Below are positions 1 through 11,989 of a stretch of 64,000 nucleotides of DNA, piece by piece. A program made the translations under genes and the position numbers. Origin of the DNA: Siphlonurus alternatus (taxonomy: Eukaryota; Arthropoda; Insecta; Ephemeroptera; Siphlonuridae). The stretch spans positions 27,692,759-27,756,758 of the forward strand of contig OX463782.1 of NCBI GenBank assembly GCA_949825025.1. Direction: 5' to 3'. The notes beneath the pieces were generated by a model. That model had not been told where the DNA came from. It saw only the letters and a program-made list of their open reading frames with translations, and ran no database searches. How positions within the stretch are numbered: position 1 is the stretch's first letter; each line of letters begins with the position of its first letter.

Positions 1-1387
1 AAAAATGTCATTGACAAAATGCTTTGTCATATATGTTTTATAAAAAACAGCATTTTAATTCAAGTATGAAAGTACTTTTTTATTTAAAAAATAAAACATT
101 TACATGCCGTAAGTGAATGAGAAATTTGTGATATTACCCAAACATTTCAACTATCTGATAATGCATTTAAAAACATGTTGAAATGTGTTTTTATTTAGAA
201 TGGGTCTACTCTACTAAAGCATTTTTTTTTAGTTCTAAAATACCTGAATGTAATCCTGAATGTTAGAAGATATATGTATGATGCTTGCGGAATTGAATGC
301 ATGCAATGTAAATGTGTGAGTTTCTGCTTAAAAAAAAAAGAAAAAAGAAAAAAAAAAGGAGAGAGACAGGATATTAATTAATTTTATTTACGTGTTAATT
401 TTCTTTCCTATATTATATCAAAATAAATAACGTGATCTACATACAAAAAAAAAAAAAAAAAAAAAAAAAGATTGATTACATAATTTGAATTTGCTCAACC
501 TGCAATTCTAATAGACAAATATATACAAATTTGCACATTAAAGGGAGAGAACTCAATCTAGCATTCACTAAACAACTTTTATTTCTCACAATTAATAGAC
601 TGAGTGACAATTCCTATAAATCATGAAGTCAGAATAAAGTTTTTTATGTTCCTATGTATACATTTCAGTATCAATTCTTTTTGTTTATGTTTTCAGTTGT
701 TTTACGTTATAAGGGGGAGGTGACACTTGTCTTATCTGCATCAGACTGACATCACATTTTGACTGGTGTTTCAAACAAACTGACACACATCCGCCGTAGT
801 CATGATATTGACACTTATCTTATCGTCGATAGTGACAACCTATACATACTACTTTAGATGACTTGTCAATCTTTTTTTTTTTTACAACTAAGAATATATT
901 ACAAAGTTGTTAACAAAAAAAAGTTTTATAACCAATATATCAATAATGTATAAGGCAATAATGGGTTGAATATGGTTCACGCCTTACTACTTTTTATTGG
1001 CATTATTATAATTTATTATTCACATCAGTAGAGTAGTCTAAGAAGTAAATATTTCAATAAAATTTTGCTGTGTAGAAAAAAAAAACATGAGAAAATAACA
1101 AATAGTACACTAAAGTTTGTTTTTAGATATAGTGTAGCTTGTTTTAATGTATCAACAAAATCCTCAAAGCTTTTAAACTTGCAATTTACTGAGAGTTAAA
1201 AGTTGGTGAAATAAGAAATTTATTAATTTTCCAATACAAGTCATTATACACACATAATTATGATTATATTGAGTCCTTGAAGAAATCTTCACCCAATAGG
1301 TTTATGATTAAACAAATTTTACGCACTATATAAAAGTCCTTCAGTTCATTTGCATGTCAAATATATTATCTTTAATCATTTTCACTA
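1..1387. other. AT-rich non-coding DNA, no gene seen
   Basis: I see no coding sequence here. The stretch is A/T-rich with a 25-base poly(A) run near 446-470. One detail stands out at about 719-850: TGACACTTGTCTTATC is followed by TGACACTTATCTTATC about 90 bases later, with further TGACA and CTTATC words between. Those words match GATA-type (CTTATC) and TALE-homeodomain-type (TGACA) binding cores, so the segment may be regulatory, but this rests on short motifs only. Confidence 0.6.
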
Positions 1388-1500
1388 TGGGCACGAATCA
1401 CGAAGGAGGTATCAAAAAATAGTTCTCACTAACCACAGCTAATGTCATTTAGTTAGATCTGACGCTAACCATGATTATCTTTCTGTTTTCCATGGTCCTA
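1388..1500. mobile_element. Family B foldback MITE, degraded copy
   Basis: The left end reads TGGGCACGAATCACGAAGG, which matches the terminal repeat of the well-preserved copy at 47258-47414 (TGGGTGCAATTCACGAAG). It is followed by the family's internal motif CACTAACCACAGCTAA and, further in, by GCTAACCATG as its decayed partner. The right terminus is not recognisable, so the end is approximate. It has no coding capacity. It is a non-autonomous DNA-transposon-like element by structure. Confidence 0.5.
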
Positions 1501-1569
1501 TCTGGTTATTAACAAAATTATATCTTATGTCATTGATTTCAGTTTTTTTTTTTAATTTACTCGATATTT

Positions 1570-1625
1570 TATCAGAGTTAATAATAATAATATTTGTTTA
1601 TTGGGTTAAGTATTACAAAAGAATG
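1570..1625 (-). repeat. Possible LINE 3' tail (minus strand)
   Basis: Read on the minus strand this ends AATAAACAAATATTATTATT, the polyadenylation-signal-plus-short-tandem-repeat tail typical of several arthropod non-LTR retrotransposon clades. No reverse-transcriptase coding sequence is attached, so this would be a 5'-truncated insertion. It could also be a chance AT-rich microsatellite. Confidence 0.25.
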
Positions 1626-1670
1626 GGGGGGGGGGAAAGACATGAGAAAAAATAACAAACAAAAAACAAA

Positions 1671-1810
1671 CAGGCGGCACTTTTTCTGCACTTTCAATAA
1701 TTTTTAAAAAATAGCTGCCGGGCTCTAAAAAATCTGAAAAAAATCAGAGTAGCATAACTTTGCACCCTCTATCCATTTCTGCAATAAAAAAAATTGAGGT
1801 CGGTACTCCA
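1671..1810. mobile_element. Family A foldback element, right half only
   Basis: This matches the right arm of the family A elements at 15370-15699 and 48217-48508. The shared blocks are AGGCGGCA, ACTTTCAATAATT, CAGAGTAGCATAACTTTG, ATCCATTTCTGCAATAAAAA and the terminus CGGTACTCC. The matching left arm is absent. An 11-base poly(G) run at 1625-1635 lies close upstream. The ending is of the subtype seen at 48.2 kb (GGTACTCC) rather than the GTTGTCCA subtype at 15.4 kb. Confidence 0.6.
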
Positions 1811-2785
1811 TTACACATCTAAAATGTAAAATGAGTACTGTGATATTTTTCTCAATAGGAGAATGAATTTCGTCAGTTCTGTTGTTCACAAATACGACTT
1901 CGCGTTCATTCTATGACGAAATCCATATTTCTATTTATTTTTATTTCATAAAATCTAATATTATCCTTCTTTTTGTAGTAGTGATATAGAGAGAAGAAAA
2001 TTCTCCAGTTTTCCTTATTTTTCAAAGCAACAGTAATTTAATCTTGTTACGCAACTAGTATGCTTTTTGTATTCTATTTTTGGATATATAAAAAAAGTTT
2101 TTGTAAAATACTTGCAAGAATTTTGCATTGAATTTATCAGCAAATATTATATTGTAAGTTTTTCGTTTACTTAATATGTTCACATAAATGTTTTTCATAT
2201 TTTTTTGTGGTAGCGTAAAAGTGTGAAAACATTATAATATCTAGAAGTACCATTATTCTAAGAAACTTTTTCTTCATCTTCATTCACAGTTTGTATGACT
2301 TCGGTTGGCAGCAAGTTTCAAACAAAAATAACAGAGTTTGGACATTTCTAGCATGAAAAATCTTTAGTTTTGAAGCGGCTGTAACAGACGTAACTCCAGC
2401 AGATCTTTGCTGTAGACATTAAAATCTGACAGACTTTCATCTGGGTTGAATCTTATTTTTTTATTCCATACGAGAAGTAAGCAAATATCACAAACTTTCG
2501 AGACATCAGTTTCTTTGATCTTCTTACTAAATATTCGACTTATATTTTACATCGTAACATATCCGTTTATAAATAGAATCTGAATTTATCTGGCATTGAA
2601 AAGTGACTGATTTCATTCTGCACTTTCTAGTTCTGCTGAAAAATTAATTAGAAAATAAAATATTGATTTTTATTTTGTTTAATTCACTTTAAATAACCTG
2701 ATGAGATATGCTAGAATTTGTCTCATGTTAAAACACGCGCGAGAGCTTTAATATTTCAAAATTATCTATGGAGGCATTTGGAGAC

Positions 2786-2853
<68 letters not shown>

Positions 2854-4134
2854 TATTTATATGATATCTGTTAATGTATTTCGATGCAGCACATTGCTAT
2901 TATCAAATTTCAGATAAATTTTTAGTCAGATTTTTAATTCTTGCACACAAAATCAAATGAAAATTAACAGTGACAATACTTTCATGTATATCAAATATTA
3001 ATGTAAATCTTTACCTGTCAAAATATGTTTTGTATTTTAAAGTCAGCTGTGAGAAAGAGCTGCTTTTAATCGTAATGAACATTTTTATTACGAATACCGC
3101 GTTGACATAGAACATTTTTTTTTATATTTTAAATACAGAAGATGAAAATATTTAAGTGCACAGTCATGTCTTCTAAACGTTACTTGGCAGACAGCAGCAA
3201 AGAAAACTCAGCAAGCAAAACTGAGCACAAACTTTTTCGTATAACATCCGGCTGCCTTTGCTGACAGTACTTGTAATATTATTATATATAAAATAACTAA
3301 AAATCTTTCTTATAAAAATGTAGTTTAAAAATTGTTTTTATTACTTTTACGTCTGTCTTTCTGATGCTTTGGGCAGAATAATAATATCATTTTTTAATTA
3401 ATTTATTTTTTAACTCTGGTAACTGACGTTAATTAATTCCACGTCACTAAATTTTAATTACACTTTTTTTTCTACTCCATTAAATTTTTACAGGAATATA
3501 AATAATTTTAAAAATATAAATAAAAACAATAATAATTTATATTTGATTTATTAAAAGCGCAATATCCATGCTACTATATATTAAGTATAAAAAAATTGAA
3601 TACAATATACAGTTTTAATTAAAACTAACTTTAATTATTACAATTTATACAGACATATAATAGTTAAAATAACGAAACGTTGTAAAATATATAATTTATG
3701 GTTTAAAAAAATTAGAGTGATTAATGTTCTACATTTAAAAAAAAAAACAATAATTAAATTTCACTGTTACATTATAAAGTTATAAGAAGTACATTACATT
3801 CAACTATAATTACAATATATAATTTCAAAAATTATATTATTTATTCTCGCATTACTGCTTATACATGCTCATTTTCAGACTTTTTTTCATTACATTATGC
3901 TTTAAATTACTATATTTAAGACAATTTAAACTTCCCATTATATCTTCCATGTTTAGAATAATAATTTAATACAATACATATACCCCCAATATATATAAAC
4001 TAGAAACATTATGTTAAAAATTTACCTAAAATATATTCATCCCTCTGTATTTAGATGTTTTTTCCTTTTTTTATATTCCTTGTAATTTAGTTTTGTCCAT
4101 TTGAATTCGAATAAAAATTGCCCTTTTTAGAAAT
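1811..4134. other. AT-rich non-coding DNA, no gene seen
   Basis: No coding sequence is recognisable. The stretch from about 3260 to 4130 is extremely A/T-rich with almost no CpG. A weak inverted pair ATTTCGTCA / TGACGAAAT lies within 1860-1925. The (TA)30 array at 2789-2848 is listed separately. Confidence 0.6.
2789..2848. repeat. (TA)n microsatellite, about 30 units
   Basis: This is an uninterrupted alternation of A and T for about 60 bases. Such arrays are self-complementary and mutate rapidly in length. No flanking terminal repeats were seen, so it appears to be a simple microsatellite. Confidence 0.95.
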
Positions 4135-4452
4135 GAGGGTGAATAAGGGTGGTTTACGCTTGTAGACTTTCGATGTGCGTAATAAGCTACGTTTACTCTC
4201 CCAACGAGCTAATGACGATGCTTCTAACGTTTTTTGTTTTGCCACCTTTTCTCTTTACTTCTTCGTCACCGGGTGAAACAGAAGCAAGGTCGGCAGCAGC
4301 ATCAAACTGCGAGCTACCAGAAGGGTAGTAGGTACATCGATTGCCTCGCCTTGTTCAGAAAAACACTCGACAAGATAAGAGCCCCATCGTTGCTTGCCCC
4401 CTCGTAACCCTCCCTCCTCCTACCCCCTTCGTGATTAGTCATTAGCGTGAAC
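4135..4452. other. GC-richer unique island
   Basis: Composition changes abruptly from about 80% A+T to near-balanced sequence with several CpGs and few homopolymers, then back. It contains GGTCGGCAGCAGCATC and a pyrimidine-rich run at about 4395-4430. I found no open frame with a recognisable product and no match to the repeat families in this window. It could be a conserved regulatory element, an unrecognised exon or an old unique insertion. The regulatory reading is inference only. Confidence 0.3.
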
Positions 4453-5694
4453 CATCAGTAAACAACACAAGCTATAAAGACTACTACTTTTGACGCAAGA
4501 AATTAAGACCTTTTTTCTTTTTAAATGTAATGAGCGCAAGAAATATTTAATAAATATAATCAATGATATACTTGAAACAAAGCTAAATTCAAAATAGAAT
4601 TCAAATTATTTAATTTTTTTTACAACTTTTTTTTTTCATTTTGACGTCATAAATAATGTTTACCATAGATTTACCATAAAGTAAGAGAAGTGTGTAATAT
4701 TTGTTGATTTATTTGAAATCGTTGGTGAAAAATAACTCCTGATAGTTCACATCATCACTTATGTTTTATTTTGACACTCTCACACTAACTTACGTTTTTA
4801 TTTAGGCAAATTTCCTTGAATTTGACGTCACGCAATTTATATTACGTCATGGTTTTAATAAAATCTTGTTGGCGTGATTAATTCAAAAACAGCGATAATA
4901 ATTTGTTATGAATAAATGTGAAAGTTGACATTAATATACGTGCGTGAACAAAAAACATATTTTACACCTTGTGAATTAATTCATGAAAACATTAATTTTA
5001 AATATAGTCAATTTAAACTTAAACTCCTCCTGGTAATAACGATCTGACTTTTTTTTTTTTTTTTTTTACTTCTTGAATATTTGAATTCTTCATCTTACAG
5101 GCAGATTTAGTAAATACTAAATTAAAAATAAGAGGAACCAAAAATTTTGTATTTTCTGCTACTTCCGGAAGAAAAATAAATTTAGTTTTACTATATTTTT
5201 GGGGAAAAAAATACGTGAAATTTCTTCAATTCATAAATCACAAAAAAAATATCTTGAAGTATAACAATTCAAATATTTTTAAGAATATTATTATGTTAAA
5301 AGTGTAACTAATACGATTACATAAATTTGGAGTACCGCACGAAATAATTAATCATCACGATTCACAGGAAACACAGACGTGTTTATGACATGGTTCCTGT
5401 TCTGAATTTAGACATAAATAATAATTGAACAAATAATACTGATATATTTACAATCCTAGTATTAAACAAAGCTGTCACAAAGTTGTATATATAAATTTAT
5501 TATAATAATATTGACACAATAAACACATCCTATATACATTGATAAATAATTCTATATAATTTATGGTTGTATAAAATATTGTATATTGATATAACATATT
5601 TAATTATACGCTTCAATAGAATTTACATTATAAAATAACAATGTTTTTGAATTGCATGTAAACAAAAACCCTCTTTATCTATACCATTTCTTTG
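4453..5694. other. AT-rich non-coding DNA with two TGACGTCA sites
   Basis: No gene is seen. Two copies of the palindrome TGACGTCA, the core bound by CREB/ATF-type bZIP factors, occur at 4642-4649 and 4823-4830. A short stretch around 5135-5195 containing TCTGCTACTTCCGGAAG resembles parts of the segments near 43.0 kb and 52.2 kb (family H). Confidence 0.5.
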
Positions 5695-5825
5695 TCATTG
5701 TAATTGTGCAGCTGTGGAATGGCCACCGATCAAACCAGCATTAACATTATTAATTGCAGTGGCGGGAGGGGGAAATGAGGGAGGATGCAGCTAATATGCA
5801 ATTTGATCTTGTTGTCAGGGACGAA
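5695..5825. promoter_or_regulatory. Candidate cis-regulatory island
   Basis: A compact block of mixed composition lies between AT-rich flanks. It contains AGCTGTGGAATGG, GGCCACCGATCAAACC (GATCAAA is a TCF-type core), ATTATTAATTGCAGTGG (a homeodomain-type ATTAATT core) and TAATATGCAATTTGATC. The density of recognisable transcription-factor cores without an open frame suggests an enhancer-like element. This is inference from motif content, and a different unique sequence is equally possible. Confidence 0.25.
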
Positions 5826-6173
5826 CATCAAAGCACTTTTTTACACTTATATTAATGTGATGTTTAGTATTCATGATAGAAAATATAAACAAAACATATT
5901 TGTTTTCCATGCTAACTATTTTGTTTTTATCTATAGTATTCATTAGTGTAACTAGTGACCTCACACGATAAAGAATTAACATAATTGATAATATAGAGAG
6001 TCAAGTCTAAATTAGTAACTGCAAGAGCCAAATATTGTTATATTCTTGATGGTACTCTCGATTGGTAATCTGGATAGGTAAATCATAACTCTATTAGTAA
6101 TTATAAAGGACAAAAAGGGTTGGTTATCTTAATCAGAATCTCAATTGGTAATCTGGAAAAATTAAAGTCGTTT

Positions 6174-6381
6174 AAAGGTGAATTTACATGAACGACGGCC
6201 ACGATGTGACGCGATTTTGACGAGCCAGCTGTGAAATTCTATGACGCAAGTAAATTTGCCGGGTTGCGGCAGCGATATCGCGATTTTTTTTAATTACCAA
6301 ATATGGTCACCAATGGAGAGTACAACAAATGCGCATTATTTGCATTGCAGGTTGAAAAATCATCCATGTAAATTTACCTTT
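6174..6381. mobile_element. Family E foldback element, single copy
   Basis: The left end AAAGGTGAATTTACATGAAC and the right end, read as reverse complement (AAAGGTAAATTTACATGGAT), form imperfect terminal inverted repeats of about 20 bp around a 165-bp core. The core is GC-richer and includes GACGCGATTTTGACGAGCC. There is no coding capacity, so this looks like a MITE-type non-autonomous DNA transposon. A short open frame across its right half is incidental. No clear target-site duplication was seen, and I did not find a second copy in the window. Confidence 0.55.
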
Positions 6382-7194
6382 CCTCTGTCGATAATTACAA
6401 AGGTTAAGGCCCTACTTATACTCTATTATATTGTCCCTTCAAAGGCAAAAGATGGCCAGCTGTTTTATAAGTTTTATTATGTAACACGAGGAAAATAAAT
6501 AAAATCCTCTCGCTCGGTAATCTCGATAGTAAGCATTAATTTTGATTGATAAAAAACAACAGCCTGATTGATCGATTTTACAAGTTGATCTAAACTCAAC
6601 CAAAAAAGTCATCAACTCTGACATTGATGCCATGCACGTTAATGTTTCAGTTAATAATAGTTTACAAAACAGATTGTATTAAGGGAGTTCTTTAAACGGA
6701 AAAAATCTTAATTTATTTCAAAACTTGATACTCATTTTAAAAATTTAGTGCTATTTAATTTAAATCCAGATTTAAAAATACTTCATTTAGATGCTCTCTA
6801 ATCTATATAATCACAAATATCAAATACCTGTTTAAATTATACCAGTTTGATTTTATACTGTATATATAAAGTTTCTAATTAATATATGTTACTTATACAG
6901 TAAACGTTACAAGTTTTTAGCATTATATTTTATAAGTATTTTTATTACATAGCTAAGTAATTTATACTTTGTAAAATAGTGTTTTTAATAATATATTGTT
7001 ACTATAAAAATCTCCTGTATTAAATTCTTTATACTTTTTTAATAAGCACTGTATAAAATGTTAAAATGACGAACTAAATATTTTCCCTTTTATATTATAC
7101 TGAAGATTTTTTTTACTAGAAAACACGATAAAAAAAATTAGTAGGAGAGAAGCTCTCATCTGCTGTAGAAATATGCTCAAAGCTATTGGAAAAA
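6382..7194. other. AT-rich non-coding DNA, no gene seen
   Basis: No feature is recognisable beyond A/T-rich sequence. Just upstream of the family E element, the words ATTGGTAATCTGGA occur twice (about 6061 and 6144), a small local duplication. Confidence 0.6.
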
Positions 7195-7512
7195 AAAAAC
7201 TCTTTTGCTTGGTGACTGCTCAGAAGTTGTGCTCATGGCCTATTAGACTCTCGGTGACAATACCCCCCTCCTCCCATCATCTGTATCTTTCAGCTTGAAA
7301 CGACGAGAGGAGATATTCCCCCATTTACCGCTCATTAAAGCTGAGCCACAGAAGGCCTACTGTCGTCTTCTTCGTAGAAGCAGAGGCGACTTATTCCAAG
7401 CAAAGTGTTTTTGAAAGCTTTTATCGATAGCTACTGTATGGCTGCCTGCTTTGCAAGCCTTGATCAAAAGAGAAAAGATGGGGATGGGTGTAGCCTCTTT
7501 GACTGGAGCTGT
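7195..7512. other. GC-richer unique island
   Basis: A ~300-bp block has balanced composition, CpGs and no long homopolymers, with sharp AT-rich borders. It includes ACAATACCCCCCTCCTCCCA, GAAACGACGAGAGGAG and a short inverted pair GCTTGCTTTGCAAGC-like near 7450. No open frame with a known product was seen. It is a candidate conserved regulatory sequence by composition only. Confidence 0.3.
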
Positions 7513-8689
7513 ATAAGTGTTATAAAATGTACTACATAAAAAATTAATATTAAAAAATTTATGTATTTTTTTTGCTGTTTTTTTAATGGATAAGTGCTAT
7601 TTAATATTGTAAAGTTCTTTTGTTATGATTCTAATTTTTTTAAATTTTTTCATATCGTTGTATTTTATATTGTATTTTATTGTGTTTCGCGTTTTAATTA
7701 AACTGGTTTGATTCAATTCTCTACATAGTGTATGTACGCACTTTTAAAAATTATTTATATTTCTAAAGGTTTCAATATTTCATACATAGTTATTTTTCAT
7801 TCAACATTAACGAATGATTTCGTAGAAAATTCAAAGTAATATCACAGAGTGGAAACTCTATAGAATAAAATAAACTAAAAAAAAAAAAAAAAAACGTAGT
7901 ACAAGACCCATTAGGTCTTATATTATATGTACTACAAGTGAAAGAAAATGAGTCCAAGCAGAGATTCGTGTGATTTCCTAACATTTTCTATAAAAAAACT
8001 ATACAAAATACAACACACTAATTAGCAACTTCTCATGAAAAAAAAAATATTAAACACGTAATTAATAAAAAAATACAAAGTTTTACGCTAAATATAAACA
8101 ATTTAAAACAAGATTGTGCACCGAAATGTAATTAATAATTTTGATTTTGTACGGGAGGTTCAAAAGCTAGGTTTATAAATACAAAAAGCAGCGTATTCTA
8201 AAATGCATTATAATTATTTAATTTTAATGCTTGTTACATAAAAAGTAATATCTTCATTATTACTATATTAACAGAAATATATATATATAATAATTTGAAA
8301 ATATTATTGAAATTTTATACATGTATACTTTTTATACTCAATACTAAATGTTATACGACATCTTACAGAAAAAATATATAATAATGTGATAAGAATAAAA
8401 ATAATATCTATTGTTTAACTCGCACGATTTAAGGACTGTCGCTACGTAGCCGGCCACCAGAGGCGCAACGTTTGCGTTTCGAAAAATACTGATTGGAAGA
8501 ATTTTGTTCCAACATTTTTACAAAACTTTAAAGGATATTTAATTTTTAATTGTATAATATTAATTATATATATATTCTCTGATGAACAAGTTAATATGGA
8601 TACTGTACAGCAATGTTTTAAGGACTTTACAGGTAAGAAAATTACACACTATATTTCCCCACTTTGTCACAAGCCCTCTTGCTGAATTT
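7513..8689. other. AT-rich non-coding DNA with a small hairpin
   Basis: No gene is seen. At about 7896-7935 the sequence can fold: GTAGTACA and AGACC are matched by GGTCT and TGTACTAC around a five-base loop plus an AT bulge. A short open frame ending with CAG/GTAAGA (about 8627-8637) resembles a splice donor, but nothing supports a real exon. Confidence 0.5.
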
Positions 8690-8960
8690 TTTTCTCCTCG
8701 GATGTACTGTGCATTGTCCCATTGTTTGGGACTGCACCTAGCTTGCTCGCCAGCAAGCAGCGAGGCAAGTGAGGATGGTCAGCTTGAGCTTTACCAGCAG
8801 CAGGGAGGGCGCCGAGACGGCTTAGGTTCTGCGGGCTCGCGCACGGATCTGCACGGGCGGGCCCGTGGGCCGTGCAGACCCATGGGCCGTGCTCATGCAG
8901 CTCAGCATTGGTAGTCTGCACACGGAAATTGATGGCTCCTGCAAGGCCTAGCTCTAGCTA
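8690..8960. other. GC-rich island with hairpin
   Basis: This block is markedly GC-rich for the window. At 8848-8878 the arms TCTGCACGG and CCGTGCAGA flank a GC-rich loop. The word GGGCCGTGC is repeated (about 8868 and 8885). Overlapping open frames of about 80-110 codons exist on both strands, as expected of GC-rich sequence with few stops, and neither resembles a known protein. It lies directly before a (TA)46 array and the intact SINE. Confidence 0.35.
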
Positions 8961-8988
8961 TTAAATTCCTCCAATAAAAAAAAAATAC

Positions 8989-8991
<3 letters not shown>

Positions 8992-9083
<92 letters not shown>
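8992..9083. repeat. (TA)n microsatellite, about 46 units
   Basis: About 92 bases of uninterrupted TA make this the longest TA array in the window. It is followed by a region of ATTA and AATA repeats up to the SINE start, so the whole 8990-9350 interval is low-complexity. Confidence 0.95.
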
Positions 9084-9087
<4 letters not shown>

Positions 9088-9353
9088 TTTTTTATTGAGA
9101 GAATTAATTAATTAATTAATTAATTATTATAATTATTATTAATTATTGGACCGTAATTATATAAAATTATAATATTTATTATAACATTTATAATATAGTT
9201 ATAATATTATATAACTATATATATATTATTATATGTATAGTTATATAATATATGTATTTATATAATACATATCTACAAAAATATAAAATATATATAAATA
9301 TAAATAAATAAATATTTATATTTATTATTATTTTTTTTTAATAATAATATTAT

Positions 9354-9740
9354 TGGCGCAGTGCATTGACCGGTTCTCGTTAGATCACCGAAGTCAAGCT
9401 ACGTTGAGCGTGGTTAGTACTTGGATGGGTGACCGTTTCAAGTAAAAAATACGCTGCTCCCTCCCTGGGGTAAATTCGTCTCGCTTTCCACCCAGTGCAG
9501 TGATGCACTTGTGTGTGGTTCTCCAGGCTTTGGACATCGCTTTGGTCCATTGAGAAAAAGTAAAGGTGTCCGTCCTGACTGAGGTTTTCCACGGTTCCCT
9601 CAGTCTCACCTCAGCGAATGCTGGGACGCGTAAGCATGCAGGCCGTGGCCACTATCCGTTCCCTACCTTATATCCCTACCCAGTACCCCGCCGCGAGCTG
9701 TAAGCTCTTAGGGGTGTATCCTTGTAAAAAAAAAAAAAAA
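9354..9740 (+). mobile_element. 5S rRNA-derived SINE (SINE3-like), near complete
   Basis: The first ~85 bases copy the 3' two-thirds of 5S rRNA: ACCGGTTCTCGTTAGATCAC, then GAAGTCAAGCTACG (internal box A region), then GTGGTTAGTACTTGGATGGG continuing into TGACCG (box C region). A non-5S body follows with CTCCCTCCCTGGGGTAAATT, GAGGTTTTCCACGGTTCCC and TCAGTCTCACCTCAGCGAAT. The element ends ..GGTGTATCCTTGT plus about 14 A. It is a non-coding retrotransposon transcribed by RNA polymerase III from the internal 5S promoter and mobilised by a partner LINE (family knowledge). Three further fragments occur at 19.35, 29.4 and 31.2 kb. A short flanking ATTATT may be a target duplication but is ambiguous in AT-rich DNA. 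Short open frames on its minus strand are incidental. Confidence 0.85.
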
Positions 9741-11989
9741 TTATTAATATATATATAAATATAATCAGGCGCGGATCCAGAAACAAATTATTATCAAATT
9801 ATTTTTATTTCAAGCATATGATTAGATATGATGAGCCACATAAAGCGAAACAGCATTATGAATGATAGTAAATTTTAATATATAAAATTACGTAATTATT
9901 AGGATTATTACTTATTAGATTCGAGTTAGATTCATTATATATAACAAAAGGAATTAAAAAATACAATAATATATTTTATTTTTTTATCGAAAAAAAAAAA
10001 GTTTCGATGCTTACTATCTTAAAAATCATAATATTAATTCTTTCAAAATAATACATCTTTGTTTATTTACCGTTACTCTCCCTTCTATTCAATTTAAAAT
10101 ACAATGGAATGTTGAGGCGCACTCGCAACGGTAGAGCAGGAGCATTCATCACGGCACGGCTGCCCTTCATATTTCTTTCTTTGCCTTGAGCTTTTGCTCT
10201 CTGAGTTATAGGGGCATTTTTTTAACTGCAATAACTTATCATATAATTATTGTATTCACAAATTAATCAGACTAGGAAATAGATAAACATAATTATAATG
10301 ACTGTTGCTCATTTAAAAACGGTTAATCTTATTATTTCCTTTGAAATGTTGGAATTAAAATCACCCAATCTCGGACATCATTTACTAAAGACTGGTAGTG
10401 ACATCTCTTTTCATTCCACTTGCATATTTTCATAGCGACAGACCTTAAGATTTTTTTTTCCTAAGCTGAATGTGACGTAACAGCAATTGTTGAGAATAAC
10501 AATGATGCAATGGAGAGAGGATGGTGATGAATCAACCGTGCGAACCAGCAATTAAATTTACTGCCTGATGAGAGAAAAATATCAAGATTTTATTTTGTGT
10601 CTTTTTTTTTTTTCTTCGTTTTTTTTTATATATAATACAAAAAAGCAGAGAATTAAATTGATATGAAAAGAGCATAATTTTATATTTAATTATATATTCT
10701 ATAGTATGAGAGATGATAATATTAGTGATATATTGATATTATTCATGATTCGTTACTAAATCTTATAAAAAATTCCGTCATTGAAATAGAAATATATCTC
10801 GTTAATATTCTGTATTCATCTCCATCAGATATTGCAGGAATGTTTCTGCTACCTTATTTGCGTACTTTATCAAATATTGTTAGATGTAAGAAAATTTAAT
10901 TTTATCCCAAAGAGTTTACGTTCAGCATATTATTAGAGTTGGTAATAATGCCCACAAACAGAGATAAATAACCAACTGTGTTAAATAACACAACATAACA
11001 GTGTGTGTGTGGATCCTGTGGTCTATAAAAGGTGAATTAAAATCATATAGCTAAACTAGAGGGGGGTTTTCAACCTCAACCTACATTTGGAAATCTGTAT
11101 GTAAAACGACACCGGATTAACTACATTCTCTTTATTGTTTGGCTGCATTCTTGTATTAGACGCAGTATTTGGATGATTTAACAACACGTTATAAGAAACG
11201 TCTAATGCAAGGAGATAACTTTCAACGGCTATTATCCATATTATCGATGTTATATACTGTATAGTATAATTAATTATATATTTTTATTATTTCTATTTTT
11301 CCATGCAAAAGTATCCTTATAGGTATGCAACTGTTTGGACATAAGTGCGCAACTGGTTGCCTAGCTATATTTGCAGCAGGCGCTTGAGTTTCCCCCTTTA
11401 TCAACGTGAGATATAGTTTTAATTACGTTTTAATTACTTGCTTAAATTTATATATTTGAATATGACATTTTAGTAATTTAAAAGCATTAATTATATGAAA
11501 ATTATTTAATGACTTAAAATAGAGACTCATATTTTTAATTTGCTGTGAAACTGTTCTCTCATTTCAGATTTTAGATAACGCGCTTACAGTTACAACACCA
11601 GAAACGTCTTATTTACGAAATGACACAATATTGGATGTTAATAATCAAGAATTGCGTGAATCAATATTTTTTTTTAGTGTCTTTCAAGTTCTTTTATTAA
11701 ACTTGCATGTATAATAAAATAATAAAAAAAAAGAGAAATCAAAGTATTTTATTACTTTTTTTTATTTCCATCATTGTATAATTTTTTTAAAATTCCTTTA
11801 ACTAAGTTTATTTTAATATCACAACTTACATTATTGTCAACAACATTCAGTATGGTTCAAATTACTTACAATACATAGATCAAAGGATTTTGAGTCTATA
11901 TTTATAATAATATAACGCACTTGAAGTATAAAATTGTGCCGAGAAGTCAAATATATTATATTTAGTTACAACACTGTTTTTGGTCCAAA
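9741..11989. other. AT-rich non-coding DNA, no gene seen
   Basis: No coding sequence is recognisable. A slightly GC-richer patch at about 10095-10215 (GAGGCGCACTCGCAACGG) and GT-rich words near 11000 break the AT-rich background. Nothing matches the repeat families listed elsewhere. Confidence 0.55.

Noticed and set aside
8582..8640. Start codon followed by an exon-like stretch ending in CAG/GTAAGA
   Set aside because: A single donor-like site is common by chance, and no acceptor or homologous protein supports an exon.
9354..9445. The 5S-like sequence as a true 5S rRNA gene
   Set aside because: The first ~35 bases of 5S are not present, the 3' end diverges after TGACCG, and the body continues into a SINE with an A-tail. 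The same body recurs at 29.4 and 31.2 kb.
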